From NCBI RefSeq assembly GCF_050947335.1, contig NC_134993.1, positions 15,252,001 to 15,316,000 on the forward strand: a DNA stretch of 64,000 nt, written 5' to 3'. The notes below the pieces were generated by a model that searched no databases, was not told the origin of the DNA, and saw only the letters and a program-made list of their open reading frames with translations. The translations under genes were made by a program, and so were the position numbers. The DNA comes from Megachile rotundata. Its lineage: Eukaryota > Arthropoda > Insecta > Hymenoptera > Megachilidae. Positions 1 to 11,226 of this stretch are shown in pieces (position 1 is the stretch's first letter; each line of letters starts with the position of its first letter).

Positions 1-237
1 TATCAGTAAACATACTTAAGTCTTGTTTCAAACAATACCTATAATAATAAAACAATTAATATGGCACCTAAACAATATCAATCTTTGTATCATCTATGTA
101 TTATCATTTCATAGTAGCCTTACACTTGCTCCACATAAGAGATTATAATTCATCAGACTACTTCCAGTCCCACCCAACAAACGCATCAAAGATGGTCATC
201 GGAATGAAATCAAGTGTTGCAATATGTTTGCCCGCAG
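1..237 (+). other. Intron of the EML-like gene (partial)
   Basis: AT-rich sequence that ends in a pyrimidine-containing tract and the acceptor TTTGCCCGCAG at 227-237, directly before the first recognisable EML exon. I see no coding homology here, so it is most simply the 3' part of an intron whose upstream exons (HELP motif and N-terminus) lie outside the window. Confidence 0.7.
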
Positions 238-2793
238 GTTCACCCAAGCAGAGAGCTCGTGGCATCCGGGCAAAAAGCTGGTAGACACAGAAAAGCGCAA
301 CCACACGTTCGCATATGGTCAACAGAAACCTTGCTCACTCTGTATGTGTTCGGAATGACTGAGTTCCAGATGGGAGTCTCCGCCTTGGCGTTTTCGCAGC
401 TGGTAAAGTGTCTAAAAAAGAATTGAATAACGAGTACTTTTTGCGGTGGCTCCACACCTATGTTCTTGTGCACAGAACGGTGGCAGTTACGTGCTGGCGG
501 TCGATGCTGGTAGAGAAGCGATACTCTCGGTATGGCAATGGCAATGGGGCCATTTGCTGGGTAAAGTGGCGGTACGTTCCTTTCTTGCTTATACTAGAAT
601 AATATGCAAAGTTCTGTTTTAACAAAATAAGTTAATAACTTGTAACATTAAATTTAATTTATACAGTATAATAAATAATTTCACTCCACAGACGATGCAA
701 GAGGACCTCACAGGAGCCGCCTTCCACCCCCTGGACGACAACCTGCTAATAACGCACGGTCGAGGGCACCTCACCTTCTGGAATAGACGGAAAGACGGTT
801 TCTTTGAGAGGACGGACATCATCAAACCCGTAAGTAATTGGAACAACCTTACATGGAATTTGTTAACCTGCCTCTCCTATTTCAGCCTTCTCGGACTCAC
901 GTGACGAGCATCCAGTTCGAGCAAGACGGGGACGTCGTGACGGCAGACAGCGACGGTTTCATCACCGTCTATTCTGTGGACGCTGACGGAGCATACTTCG
1001 TTCGCATGGAATTCGAGGCGCATAATAAAGGCATCAGCTCACTGGTGATGCTATCCGAGGGCACGTTGCTCTCCGGAGGAGAAAAAGATCGCAAGATCGC
1101 CGCTTGGGATTCGCTTCAGAATTACAAGCGGATTACTGACACAAAGGTACATTGCATATTCTGCAAGGTTCACTTAGCTGAGAGGAACTTAGCCACTTTT
1201 ATTGTTGGAACTTAATTGACTCTTAGAGCTTAGTTGACTTTTAAAACTTAGTTGACTCTTAGAACTTAGCTGACTCTCAGAGTACCAGATCCTACTTTCT
1301 TCCAGAGACTATCCCTTTCACCTAAACCCTCCTTTCTCTCTCTCCCAAAAGTTCTATTCTATTTTTGACCAATGAACCTTGCAGTTTCCCTTAATGGTTA
1401 CTTCAACATGTAATCAAAATATCAAGGTTCGCCGTGTAATAAATATCGATCAAATATTTCTCTTATCTATTCTCTTTCTTAAATGTCAAGCCCTGTAACT
1501 ATTTCGCAGTTGCCAGAAGCAGTAGGAGGAGTCCGCAGCATTTACCCTCAGCGGCCCGGAAGGAACGATGGAAACATATACGTAGGAACCACGAGGAACA
1601 ACATATTGGAGGGTTCTCTCCAAAGAAGGTTCAACCAAGTGGTCTTCGGCCATGGCAGACAGCTGTGGGGACTGGCGGTGCATCCTGACGACGAGGTGTT
1701 CGCCACGGCGGGTCACGACAAGAACATTGCTCTGTGGCGGAGACACAAATTGTTATGGACAACGCAGGTACTTAATAAAAGTATGATTTAGTAAATGTAT
1801 TGTTTAATAAATTAATGAATATCGTTTCAGGTCGGTTTTGAATGTATCTGCATTGCTTTCCATCCTTTCGGAGTGGCGCTCGCCGCCGGCTCCTCTGAGG
1901 GTCATCTTCTAGTTTTGGCAGCGGACACCGGTGCGGCTGTAGCTACCCTCAGAGTTTGTGGATCACCCTTATCGTGCATTGGCTACAATCCAAGTGAGAT
2001 ACAATCTTAGCCTTCCCGGTGTAGACCTACTTCTATGGAAAAGACTTAACATCATCTGTTTCTTTCAGCCGGAGAAATCGTGGCGATGGGTTCTCAGAAC
2101 GGCAGCGTCTATCTCTTCAGAGTATCTAGAGACGGATTCTCCTACAAGAAGAGCAACAAGATACGTGGGACGCAGCCGCTGGTGCAGCTCGACTGGAGTT
2201 CTGACAGCAGATTCCTTCAGACGGTCACGCAGGACTACGACCTAGTGTTCTGTAATTTCATTGCTTCAGATGATGCCTATCTTTACATGATTCACGAACA
2301 TATCTTCCTCTGATGAACTTACAAACTACATTATTATAAATAACATGGTAAATAATTTGCAGGGGACGTGAAGGCGTTGTCGTCAGAGAAAAGTCCGCTG
2401 GTCATGAAGGACGTCAAGTGGTACACCCATAATTGCATGGTCGGCTACATGGTGTCCGGTAAGTATGACATGAATATGGTTACAAACAATTTAGTTGCAA
2501 GTTTGTAATTGGCGATGGTTGCAGGAATGTGGAATAACCGTTATTATCCATTGACAACGGTGCTGACTACGTCGAGCAGGTCGGCTGCTCACGACATGTT
2601 AGTCAGCGGCGACGCAGAAGGCTACCTGAGACTGTTCAGATACCCGTGCACCAGTGCAAAAGCGGAGTACGTGGAAGAGAAAGTGTACAGTAGCCTGGTA
2701 GCCTGCGCCAGGTTTCTTTACAACGATCAGAACGTCGTCACTGTCGGTGGGACCGACGCTGCGCTGATGCTATGGGAACTCGTAGACGAGTAG
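238..2793 (+). CDS. EMAP-like (EML family) microtubule-associated WD40 protein, C-terminal 542 aa
   Basis: EML proteins bind microtubules through tandem WD40 beta-propellers. Nine exons are visible: 238-402, 476-571, 692-829, 886-1146, 1510-1767, 1831-1993, 2069-2251, 2363-2458 and 2525-2793 (TAG). All introns are GT-AG, the phases agree, and the exons sum to 1629 nt. The protein follows the EML4 pattern from just after the HELP motif: QPHVRIW, GVSALAFS, then GAAFHPLDDNLLITHGRGHL, SGGEKDRKIAAWDSL, VGTTRNNILEGS, ELWGLA-like QLWGLAVHP, LDWSSDS, and the typical C-terminal end TVGGTDAALMLWELVDE. Introns are mostly 56-120 bp. The 5' end (start codon, N-terminal domain, HELP) is missing, so it cannot be told from this window whether the full protein also has a DCX domain, as the fly DCX-EMAP does. 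The family assignment is firm; the paralogue is not. Confidence 0.95.
1205..1281. repeat. Short ~22-bp tandem repeat in an EML intron
   Basis: About four degenerate copies built on the motif CTTAGTTGACTCTTAGA inside the longest EML intron (1147-1509). This explains why this intron is larger than its neighbours. No function is evident. Confidence 0.8.
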
Positions 2794-5700
2794 ACTCCGG
2801 GAAATTCGCCATAGGTTTTCTTAATATTTTTGCATTTTACTAGAGGTCCATTTGATCTCGATTACTTTGTCATGGGACTTTTTTTAATATCGAGTAAACG
2901 TATCGAACGTTTACCATTTTATACTGGATACGTTTCGGTATTTGTTCGAAAGGAGTGGAATATTGTAACGATTTTTACGGTCGACTTGATTCGGTTACTT
3001 TTTGTCCGACGAGAAAGTATGGAGTGGATTTCATTCCTGTTATTGGAAACCATAATTGCTCGTCACTGATAACTCAGCGCCCGGCGCACTTGTACCCTTG
3101 TGTCAGTGAATTCAAGGACGAATATACATTTTTAACGTTTTAAATACAGTTTCGTACGATCGGTATCACTCCCTGAAGGTTGTCGCATATCAAATGCAGT
3201 TTTCCGAGCACGTTTTGATTAATGAACATTATTTTTAACGAAGATGCTGAAGGTTCTGAAGTGGGCCATTTCATATGCAACAACAGTTTCATAATCGGGG
3301 CGATCAGTGATTCAACGAAGGCAAGATATGATCCGTTATCGAGCTGATTGTGTCGCGAAAGTTATCAGAAATACAGAACAAGGATCTATCTTCCCTTCTA
3401 TCAATTGTTTTGCCATCGTACAGTCGCATGCAAGTTGACCTTTCTTAAGAAGCTTGTTTTTTACATTGTAGGAGATTCTAAATTTGTAGTCTCTTCAGGT
3501 TCTGTCTGGGTCTCTCTGGACTTTTCTAAAGTTTCCCTACTAGGTTTACCCAGAATTTAGAGGCTCCTTTTGCTTTCAAACCTTCAAACCTAGAATGGAA
3601 GATGCATCCAGTTGTAATTGTAGCTTCAGAGGAAGCAAAACCCTGGAATGTAAGATCTCACATCCGCCCCTCACAGAAAATCTCACCTCTAAGAGCGGTT
3701 ATCTTTGCACGCGACTGTACGCGATAACCGGTGGCGATAACGTTATCATGCTATAACGATACAGTACATATTAAAAGTGTAATGAAAACGATACACGTAG
3801 GCACACGTTACATGTGTATCCGTAGAAATAATTAAACAAACAATGTGCGCACGTTCAGGAGCGTGCGATGGGGCGCTGGCGCCCCTTTGTAGATCATAAG
3901 TAACATATAGGTTTAAATGAAATCCAAGAGGACGACGTTTCCATGTAGCACTCTTGTACGGGAACGACTTGTTCTTTTCTTCATTGTTTCGAAGATTTTA
4001 AAGATAATATAACGCTGTTGCGGGTCAACGCGCATCCGTCGATCCTTCTGTGTTTCACGATGATTATTTCTAGAAGAGAAATAGAGATTATACAGAATGT
4101 TTAAACGATATTATAAATATATACGTATATACGTAGCAAGTAGATGCATAACACGAGGTTCTCTAACGTTTAGCTACACACGGGATCGTCACTGCCATGG
4201 CATCGAATTCAAAATTTATGGGCTGCGTTTTAATGGTCCAACCAAAATTATAGTAACTCTTCTTTCCTTCAAACCTCAGACTCCCTAAACTTATTCCTAA
4301 CTTGTCCACGTTAATTTATACAGCGTTATTTAAAGAGAAGTCATCTGTAATTAATTCTTTGGAGTATTTAAGAGAATGGACGTCATAATCGCAGCCAGAA
4401 GTAAATTTTGGTGTTCGATGCGCCCTGAAACAAAAATGAGAAAGGATTCAAACGATCCCACGAATGTTTAGCATGGAAAATCGTAACAGTGTAGAGAAGC
4501 TATCTTAATATAATAAATTCTGCACATTAGATAACACATTGTATCATTATAGCCTAAGTGTCCAATAACTCAACATAGATGTTAACCTAAAGAACGTACA
4601 TGCTGTGAAACAAAGGATGTAGGTTCACTACTCCCCAGACTATCTGTGGAGCAACGTGTTAAATATAATTTATTCCTCATAACTCATAGCTTGCAATCTC
4701 AAGACTTGGCTTAAAAGTCTTCTGTTTCTTCTCTCCACAGGTCAGAACAGAGGAAACACGTTTGGTGGCTCAAAGCGATTCTTTATTATTAATTTGATGT
4801 CTTACAGTATGAGTGTTCCTGGTAAGCGTCTAAGTGGTTCATTTTGTTTCTCATCATCTCACACAACATGGAAAAGTGATTGCGCCCGGATTTTGTTTTG
4901 TGCTTCATCGTCGCGTTCTCTCCGACATTTCCATATTCTAGAAGACAGAAATGTCCGAGGATACATTCCTGCTCGAAATGTTCATACAGAGATTCAAACG
5001 AACATTTGTACTTTGATTACAAGAAATATTATCGTTAAATACACCGTTAAGTTGGTCACGGTTGCACCGAAAAAAAAACCAATTAACACAAGGACAAGTT
5101 TTTATCGATTCTTTTCCTGATCTTTACTTCCTAATAACTTATCAATTATTTCGTAATTGTCAGTGATACGAATAATCGAGCAGAAATGTCTCAGAGCGAA
5201 ATTCACCGGATCAAGAACAACGGTTTCTTCTTTTTTTCGCTCGAGTAAGAAATGACTTTTTGCGTAAGCATTATTCCATTCTTCCTCGACGATCATACGG
5301 ACTAGATTTGAATTAGAAGGAAAGCCGCCTGTTCAATACACCTTGGAAGCTTTCGTCACTTTTTTCTCGCTTTCTTCTATCTCGTTGAGGAACTTTTTCT
5401 TTCCTTTTTGTACATTGAATAATCCTCGGTACGCGTGTGTTTGTGTGTGTCGACTTACGTGTAACGAGTGACGCTCAACGATAATAATACTTTCGTCAAC
5501 TCCGATCGGTCCGGGTACTATCAACAAATTCGAAGATCTCGGCATTATATAAATAAATAACAACTATATGAAACAATACTCCTCTAAAATTACAGAAATT
5601 TACAAGTCCTACAGTCTCTAAGGTTTCCCAATCGTCTCCACTTTCCCGCTCTTTTCAGATGCTGATCCACTCGTCTCCACTCTTACGCTTTTTGTTTTGT

Positions 5701-6979
5701 TTTTCTATACAATACTAGTTCGTTCATTCTCTCTCGCACACTCTCTCTCCTGCAACCAAAAATAAATGAACAAACCAACAAACAAACGAATGTAAACAAA
5801 AATGGTAAATAAAAAATAATTGATCGGTTTTAAACACTGTTAATTGACCGGCATAGTTGAAGTACAATAGTTAGGTTATATCAGGTATGAAAATTAAAAC
5901 ATTAAAATCACTATAGTAAACATTAAAGTCACTATAGTTACTTTAAGACATTTCTATTTACCAATCAGTAATTCAGAATTTTCAGACCATGCCAATCAAT
6001 AGGTTAAAACTTTTGAATTGAAGGAACACTGTCTACGATTCTAAAATATTAAAAAGGCAGACAATGTTCCTACCGATCGTTAATACAATTAATGTAATAA
6101 TAAACGTTCTCCCTTCTCACGCTCTCGTTCCAGGATGAGTTTCAACGAGAAACTGCTGGTGCTGTTATTTTTGTACAAAGGAAAAACACTGAAGCACTGA
6201 ACAGTTATGCGTCTCGAAACGCAACCTGAAGTCGTGTCCTTATCACACTCGCAAATGTCCTTTGCCTTCTCTTCTGCCTTTTCTTTTTTACATCGTTCCC
6301 GTCGAAAGACATGGTAAAGCCAAAAAGTCAGACTTTGGTCGACTAACCCACTAGAATGTTTGAAAACGTGCTCAGATACAGCAGAATGCAAAATGCATTT
6401 TAGGCACGTGCTTAGAATTTGTTTCGATCATCCACGTTGCCTTGCTTCTCTCCCTTTCTTTCTCTGTCAACACGTTCAGGCACAGTTCGCATATACACAT
6501 TATACATTCGTACATACTATTATACGTAAAGCGATACAATTCCTATCATGTACAGTGTTTTTGTTGTATCGTTCTTCGTGAGTCTCTTGGAGTGTAACTT
6601 GCCAGTCGAATTTCAGACGCTCCAATTCGAATTACATTACACTGAAACTCTCACCAGGTATTCTATAAAGTCGAATCTGTTTACAAAAAAGCAAAACCTA
6701 AATGACAGAAAACGTGAACGGAAATCGAGCAATGGAACTACGTGCTAACGATAGTCTGAACGTTCTTGCTCGTTCTATTGTTCTCATTTATCTGTGTCGA
6801 TACTACATTGCTGCTGAGATTTCTAAACTCTGTTCGGAATAGACAACCAATTTCTTAAGATGAAAAAAAGAAAAGTGGAAAAACAAATAACAAAAGAAAA
6901 GTCGGACAAGAAAATGGATAACCAAGCAGCCCGAGTTTGAATTGGTAGCACCACTCGTGTTCTACGTAAACAATGTAGT
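2794..6979. other. Intergenic spacer between convergent EML and MEPCE genes
   Basis: This must contain both 3' UTRs. No open frame here has coding character. A CpG-containing patch with the small palindrome GGGGCGCTGGCGCCCC lies near 3870. A short duplicated segment (ATTAAAATCACTATAGTAAAC and a near copy) is at about 5900-5945. I found no canonical AATAAA close to either stop codon; AATAAA occurs at about 4510 on the + strand, which would imply a long EML 3' UTR if used. Confidence 0.6.
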
Positions 6980-9463
6980 TTACGTGTTGTCTGGGGTTAA
7001 CTCGCAATGTTGCCTCTCTATTTGTTCTTCTTTGCACGGACTCCTACTTCCACTCTCTCCGTGTTCTTCAGTCCTTGAATCTTCACTGTTATTTACAGAA
7101 ACTGACCTCTGCGATGTTTCTTCTTTCTGAGTTTCCTTTGTCCTTTCGTTTACTGGTGCTTCATCCAGAATTTTAGACCTTTTCGCGACTACCGTGCACG
7201 CATTACCGGCTACCGCGTCAATGTTCCGTTTCCTCGACACGTGATTTTCAGTCGAGTCGCTGTTTTGATGTACCGACTGTGTATTCGTCGTTGCGTTTGG
7301 TTCCGCTTGACTTTCTGCTTCTGTTTTATCGTTCTCCATATTGACGTCCACGTAACACATCTTCGAAGCGTCAGATGGCTGATTGTCACTGTTGTGACCA
7401 GGCGTATCGTAACAGGGAGTTGTACTAGGCGCATATACGTTTTCCAGTTGCTCGTATTGACTCATAGACTCGTTACTCTGTTGACTGATCTCTGACAAGT
7501 TTCCTTCTTTAACTTCGTCCTTTTTGAACAACTTCTTCTCATATGCTTTTCGTTCAATTTCCCTTGTTTTTTCGTCTATCCGATCTTGCCGCTTCGACGT
7601 GTTGGAATTGCTCGAAGATTCTTGGAACGGACCAGCTTTGGTGAACAGCTGAATTGGTCGCTGAAATCCTTTTGATGGATGTGGGGGAATTGATAGCACC
7701 TCGCATTTGGAGAATCCGACTTCGGATGATAATAAATACTGTGTGAAATTGTGAGGCCGAAATTCGATACTCCGATAATTCTTGTATATCCGTTCCTGAA
7801 ACACGAAATTGATTGTTAATGTTCCTGAAATTGTCGGGATTAAAAGGACACTTTATAAATTTTGTAATACTTACTGTAAGATTCTTTTTCTTTGTATAAC
7901 TACTCCATCCTTGTGGTTCCAATACTAGCACTCCACCCGGCCGTAACTGTGCGTACATACGTTTGAAGGCTTGCTTCAAACCGGCATCTCCAAAATTTAA
8001 ATGTATCCATTTGGTTAAAGATAAACAGAGGATTGTGTCAAACTGTGGCTGCTCTGTGCATAATAGCGTATCATCCTCCAGCACGTAATTCCCCTGAAAA
8101 TAAATAAATTTAGATTTCTTAAACTTAAAATAATTAGACTATATAGCATTTTGATCTGATAGAATACCTGTACAAATGTAACATTGTAAGGGAAACCTTT
8201 GTGACTGTTATTCTTTGTGAAACCTGGAATATCAACTGGACCATAATTGATCGGCATAGATATTGGGAAGAAATTTACATCCTGGTGATCATTGTTTTCG
8301 TTCCTGGCTGGAGACTGTACACAATTAACATAGTGTTTGATATTTTTTCTAGCAATATTGATGAGTGTTCGATCAATATCAATACCAGTTACACTTTTGG
8401 CTGAAAAATCTCTGGCAACAGAAAGGGTAATGTGGCCAATGTTGCAACCAATATCAAGAACATCCTTCCCAAAGAATAAATGCTTGCGCTGTGCAAACAC
8501 TGTCAGTCTTGTGTCCACTTCATGATAGGAGTTACGATAGCCATAATACCTATTATAATTGCCATATTGATAATGTGCATCCTTCTCTCTGAAGTTTGGC
8601 ATTGGTTGCTTCTTCTTTTTATCTTGACTTGGCCGATGTTGAGGTCTGGACTTCCAGGCTCCAGGTTGAGGTATAACAGGACTAACAATCTTATCTTTAG
8701 TGTCCACTTTCCTTAATCTTTTGTCCTTAGGTTCTTCTAACCCCTTTAAACGTAATTTATTTTTATCTTTTTGTGGACTTTCTGGCTTAGGTTCTTTAGA
8801 CTGATTAGGTGGAGGTGAATTTAATGGTGCCTGTTGTTGTTCTGTCTCAATACTTTCAGACACACTTTGTTCCATGGGTTCTGTAATATCAATAGTATCA
8901 CATTCTTTAGATATAGTTTCAATTGATTCACTTGCATCATCCTTGCCGGACCCTGAAGATGCCCTTTTTTTCTTTCTATTTCGGCGTTTAGAACCTTTTT
9001 TGGTTGGAGATATAAGTTGTTTTTCATATTCATCATTATCATTATCATTACAATTATTTAGATTCAGCGGATCACAGATATTGGGTGGTATTATGACTTC
9101 GATAACCTCTTTCTTATGCTTAGGCGTTGGTAAAGGGCTAGACTTAGGTGTAACTGCATTCATAGCTCTATTTATCTCTTCATCTTGCATACTGTTTAGG
9201 TTCAACGGATCACATATATTACCACCAAGTAAAAATTTTGTTGGTGGAATGATCACACCTTCCTTCTTTCTACGTTTATATGGTGGAAAAAATTTACCAT
9301 TGCTAGTAAAACTTTGCAAACGCTTTCTTCCAAATTTAAAATGACGACTGTCCTCGTGCTTATGTTTTTTATGAGACTGATTAAAAGTCTTTCTTGACTT
9401 CTCGCTTTCTTTCTTGGTAATGTGACCCACTTTAGTGGAACGATCAACTTGTGCAGATGACAT
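6980..9463 (-). CDS. bin3: 7SK snRNA methylphosphate capping enzyme (bin3/MEPCE family), complete
   Basis: The family uses S-adenosylmethionine to methylate the 5' gamma-phosphate of 7SK RNA, stabilising the snRNP that sequesters P-TEFb in the nucleus. Three coding exons on the - strand: 9463-8168, 8093-7875 and 7795-6980, giving 776 aa with every junction in phase 0. Residues 1-290 are basic and low in complexity and include NICDPLNLN twice (82-90 and 128-136). The catalytic core begins at about 300 with YGNYNRYYGYRN; the SAM-binding motif VLDIGCNIGHITLS is at 335-348 and the acidic GIDID at 360-364. FVQGNYVL spans exons 1-2, followed by LCLSLTKWIHLNFGDAGLK, RPGGVLVLEPQGWSSY, and KGFQRPIQLF in exon 3 (547-556). 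About 214 residues after that are Ser/Glu/Asn-rich and look disordered, so the tail is long. The start is the first ATG after a probable 5' UTR acceptor at 9475/9476. Confidence 0.95.
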
Positions 9464-9853
9464 TTTGTAAAAATCTAAAAATACAGAAAAAACATGATTA
9501 ACAATATAATTTGTTTACATGTTAAAAAAATGACCTAAATTATGAAATATTACACAACTCTAGGTTTTTATTTATTTAACGCAATATTTGTAAATTCTAC
9601 AGGACAGAAATGAAATTTTGAATTAGCACCATTTAAATATTATCAATATTCAAAACAACAGGTAATAAATCAGTCGTTTTTATTTTATTATATGCTATGG
9701 AGAGGTGAGAATTAAATATATAAATGTTTTTCCATATTATATTGATAATTTAAAAAGTAATATCATTTTGCAACTAAATCAACCACCTATCCCGCGAAAC
9801 ATTCACAATCGCAAATGTTTGATTCTCTGAGTAAATTTATCGTTCCCGCGATC

Positions 9854-9863
9854 GCGCATGCGC
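9854..9863. promoter_or_regulatory. NRF-1-type palindrome GCGCATGCGC
   Basis: An exact match to the NRF-1 (fly Ewg) binding palindrome within a CpG-rich segment beside the predicted MEPCE first exon. Such sites are typical of broad, constitutively active promoters. Occupancy is inferred only. Confidence 0.5.
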
Positions 9864-9964
9864 AGATTATGGTTTATGCGTTCTGTAAACGGATGGTCGC
9901 CAATACTCCGGGTTTTCGTTCTGCATTTCTTCTCTTAAATGCCATACTATGTACACAAACTTAC

Positions 9965-10150
9965 CTTCAAACGTTTTCCGTACGATTTCGGTTTTACCTC
10001 GACGTAATTTTTACTCGCATTAAGCACAAAAATACAGATTTTTCACGAAATACGTGCTACACCCAGCTCCAAACCGTCGTTGTGCGCCCATCAACGATGG
10101 CGAATAGCTGCTTTGGTTGCTTTGCTTAAACTCCATTTTCTATGTGGGTA
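9965..10150 (-). other. Predicted non-coding first exon and promoter side of MEPCE
   Basis: On the - strand a consensus donor (GAAG|GTAAGT) lies at 9965/9964 and a good acceptor (TGTATTTTTAG) ends at 9475, eleven bases before the MEPCE ATG. This suggests a 5' UTR intron of about 490 bp. The upstream segment is CpG-rich relative to its surroundings and contains a GATGGCG/CGCCATC motif near 10,100. The outer boundary is a guess; cDNA is absent. Confidence 0.45.
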
Positions 10151-10797
10151 CCCGAGTGAGCCGAATAGAGCTTCGGGAATTTTCGGAAGTGAAACATAAT
10201 TTGATCGAGTAAAAACAATTTTTCGGATACTTTAAAGACATGAAATCGCTTAAAAATTGCAAATTTTTCATAATTAGATTATTTAAATCACTTGAAAGCA
10301 ATATGAAGTACCATAACGTTTATCAAACGTTATATATGTATTCAAATTTATGCTGTCATTTGTGCACATTCTAATATGTGTCATTCGTATACATATGTCA
10401 AATACTAACAGAAACGAATTAAAACGTATTACCCTAGGAATGTATCGTATATAAAAAAAAACGATATCTAACGAAATTGAGGTTCATAAATTCCATACAA
10501 TTTAAGTACGCAATGTTAAAAATTTGTACACATTATTTTTTAATTTGTACGAGAAAATTTATGACAATCATAATTATTGTTTATTAATATTAGGAAATAT
10601 GTCAATAAATAAATACAACAAAGATCGATATTATGCAACTTTATTGACCATCATTTATAAATACATACATTAGTAACTACAAAATGATCATATGACTTTT
10701 TATTTTAATTAAAATTAAATTTTTACTATTTCTGAATAAAACGAACGACGCGTATGACAAATCAAATTAAAACTGCGCGCGACGAAACTGCAATTGA

Positions 10798-10817
10798 CCA
10801 ATCACAGTTTTGGCGGC
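10798..10817 (+). promoter_or_regulatory. CCAAT box plus E2F-like site upstream of the CW-PWWP gene
   Basis: CCAAT at 10,798-10,802 is followed by TTTTGGCGGC at 10,808-10,817, close to the E2F consensus TTTSGCGC/TTTTGGCGG. This pair is a known arrangement in cell-cycle promoters. It lies about 410 bp before the ATG of the CW-PWWP gene. Function is inferred from motif identity only. Confidence 0.4.
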
Positions 10818-10831
10818 AATTCTAAAATTTT

Positions 10832-10930
10832 ATGAAAATGAAATTGACTATTACATTCAATTTGAACTATTCTGATTATGCAGTTGATTTAAGTACAAAA
10901 GAAAAATTTTTATTATTTAATATTGCTTCA
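10832..10930 (+). CDS. Candidate upstream coding exon (33 codons), unproven
   Basis: An ATG 15 bp after the E2F-like motif opens 33 codons ending exactly at a consensus donor (GCTTCA|GTGAGT) in phase 0. The downstream acceptor at 11,388 accepts phase 0, so this could be an alternative first exon of the CW-PWWP gene. The peptide (it contains LSTKEKFLLFNIAS) resembles nothing I know. It could equally be 5' UTR or chance. Confidence 0.22.
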
Positions 10931-11226
10931 GTGAGTATAATTTCAAATATGTTTTTAAAGAACCCACATTATACACTTGTCATTTGTTATAACAAATACC
11001 GTGGAAGACGTCGTGTGAACCCCATTACGAAGTCGGCGGGTTTCTCATTCAGTCACAACTTTAGTCATCCGCGGACGCGATTTTTTTTCTGATAAATTAC
11101 GTTGTTCCACTTTCCGAAAACGTTGTTAAACGTTTTCATTTATACAGTGTTCAATTTCGTGATCAAGTGGAAGAGTGATTAGGTGTTCTTCGTTTCTTCG
11201 TAACTGATCAAGCAGATACTCTAAAT

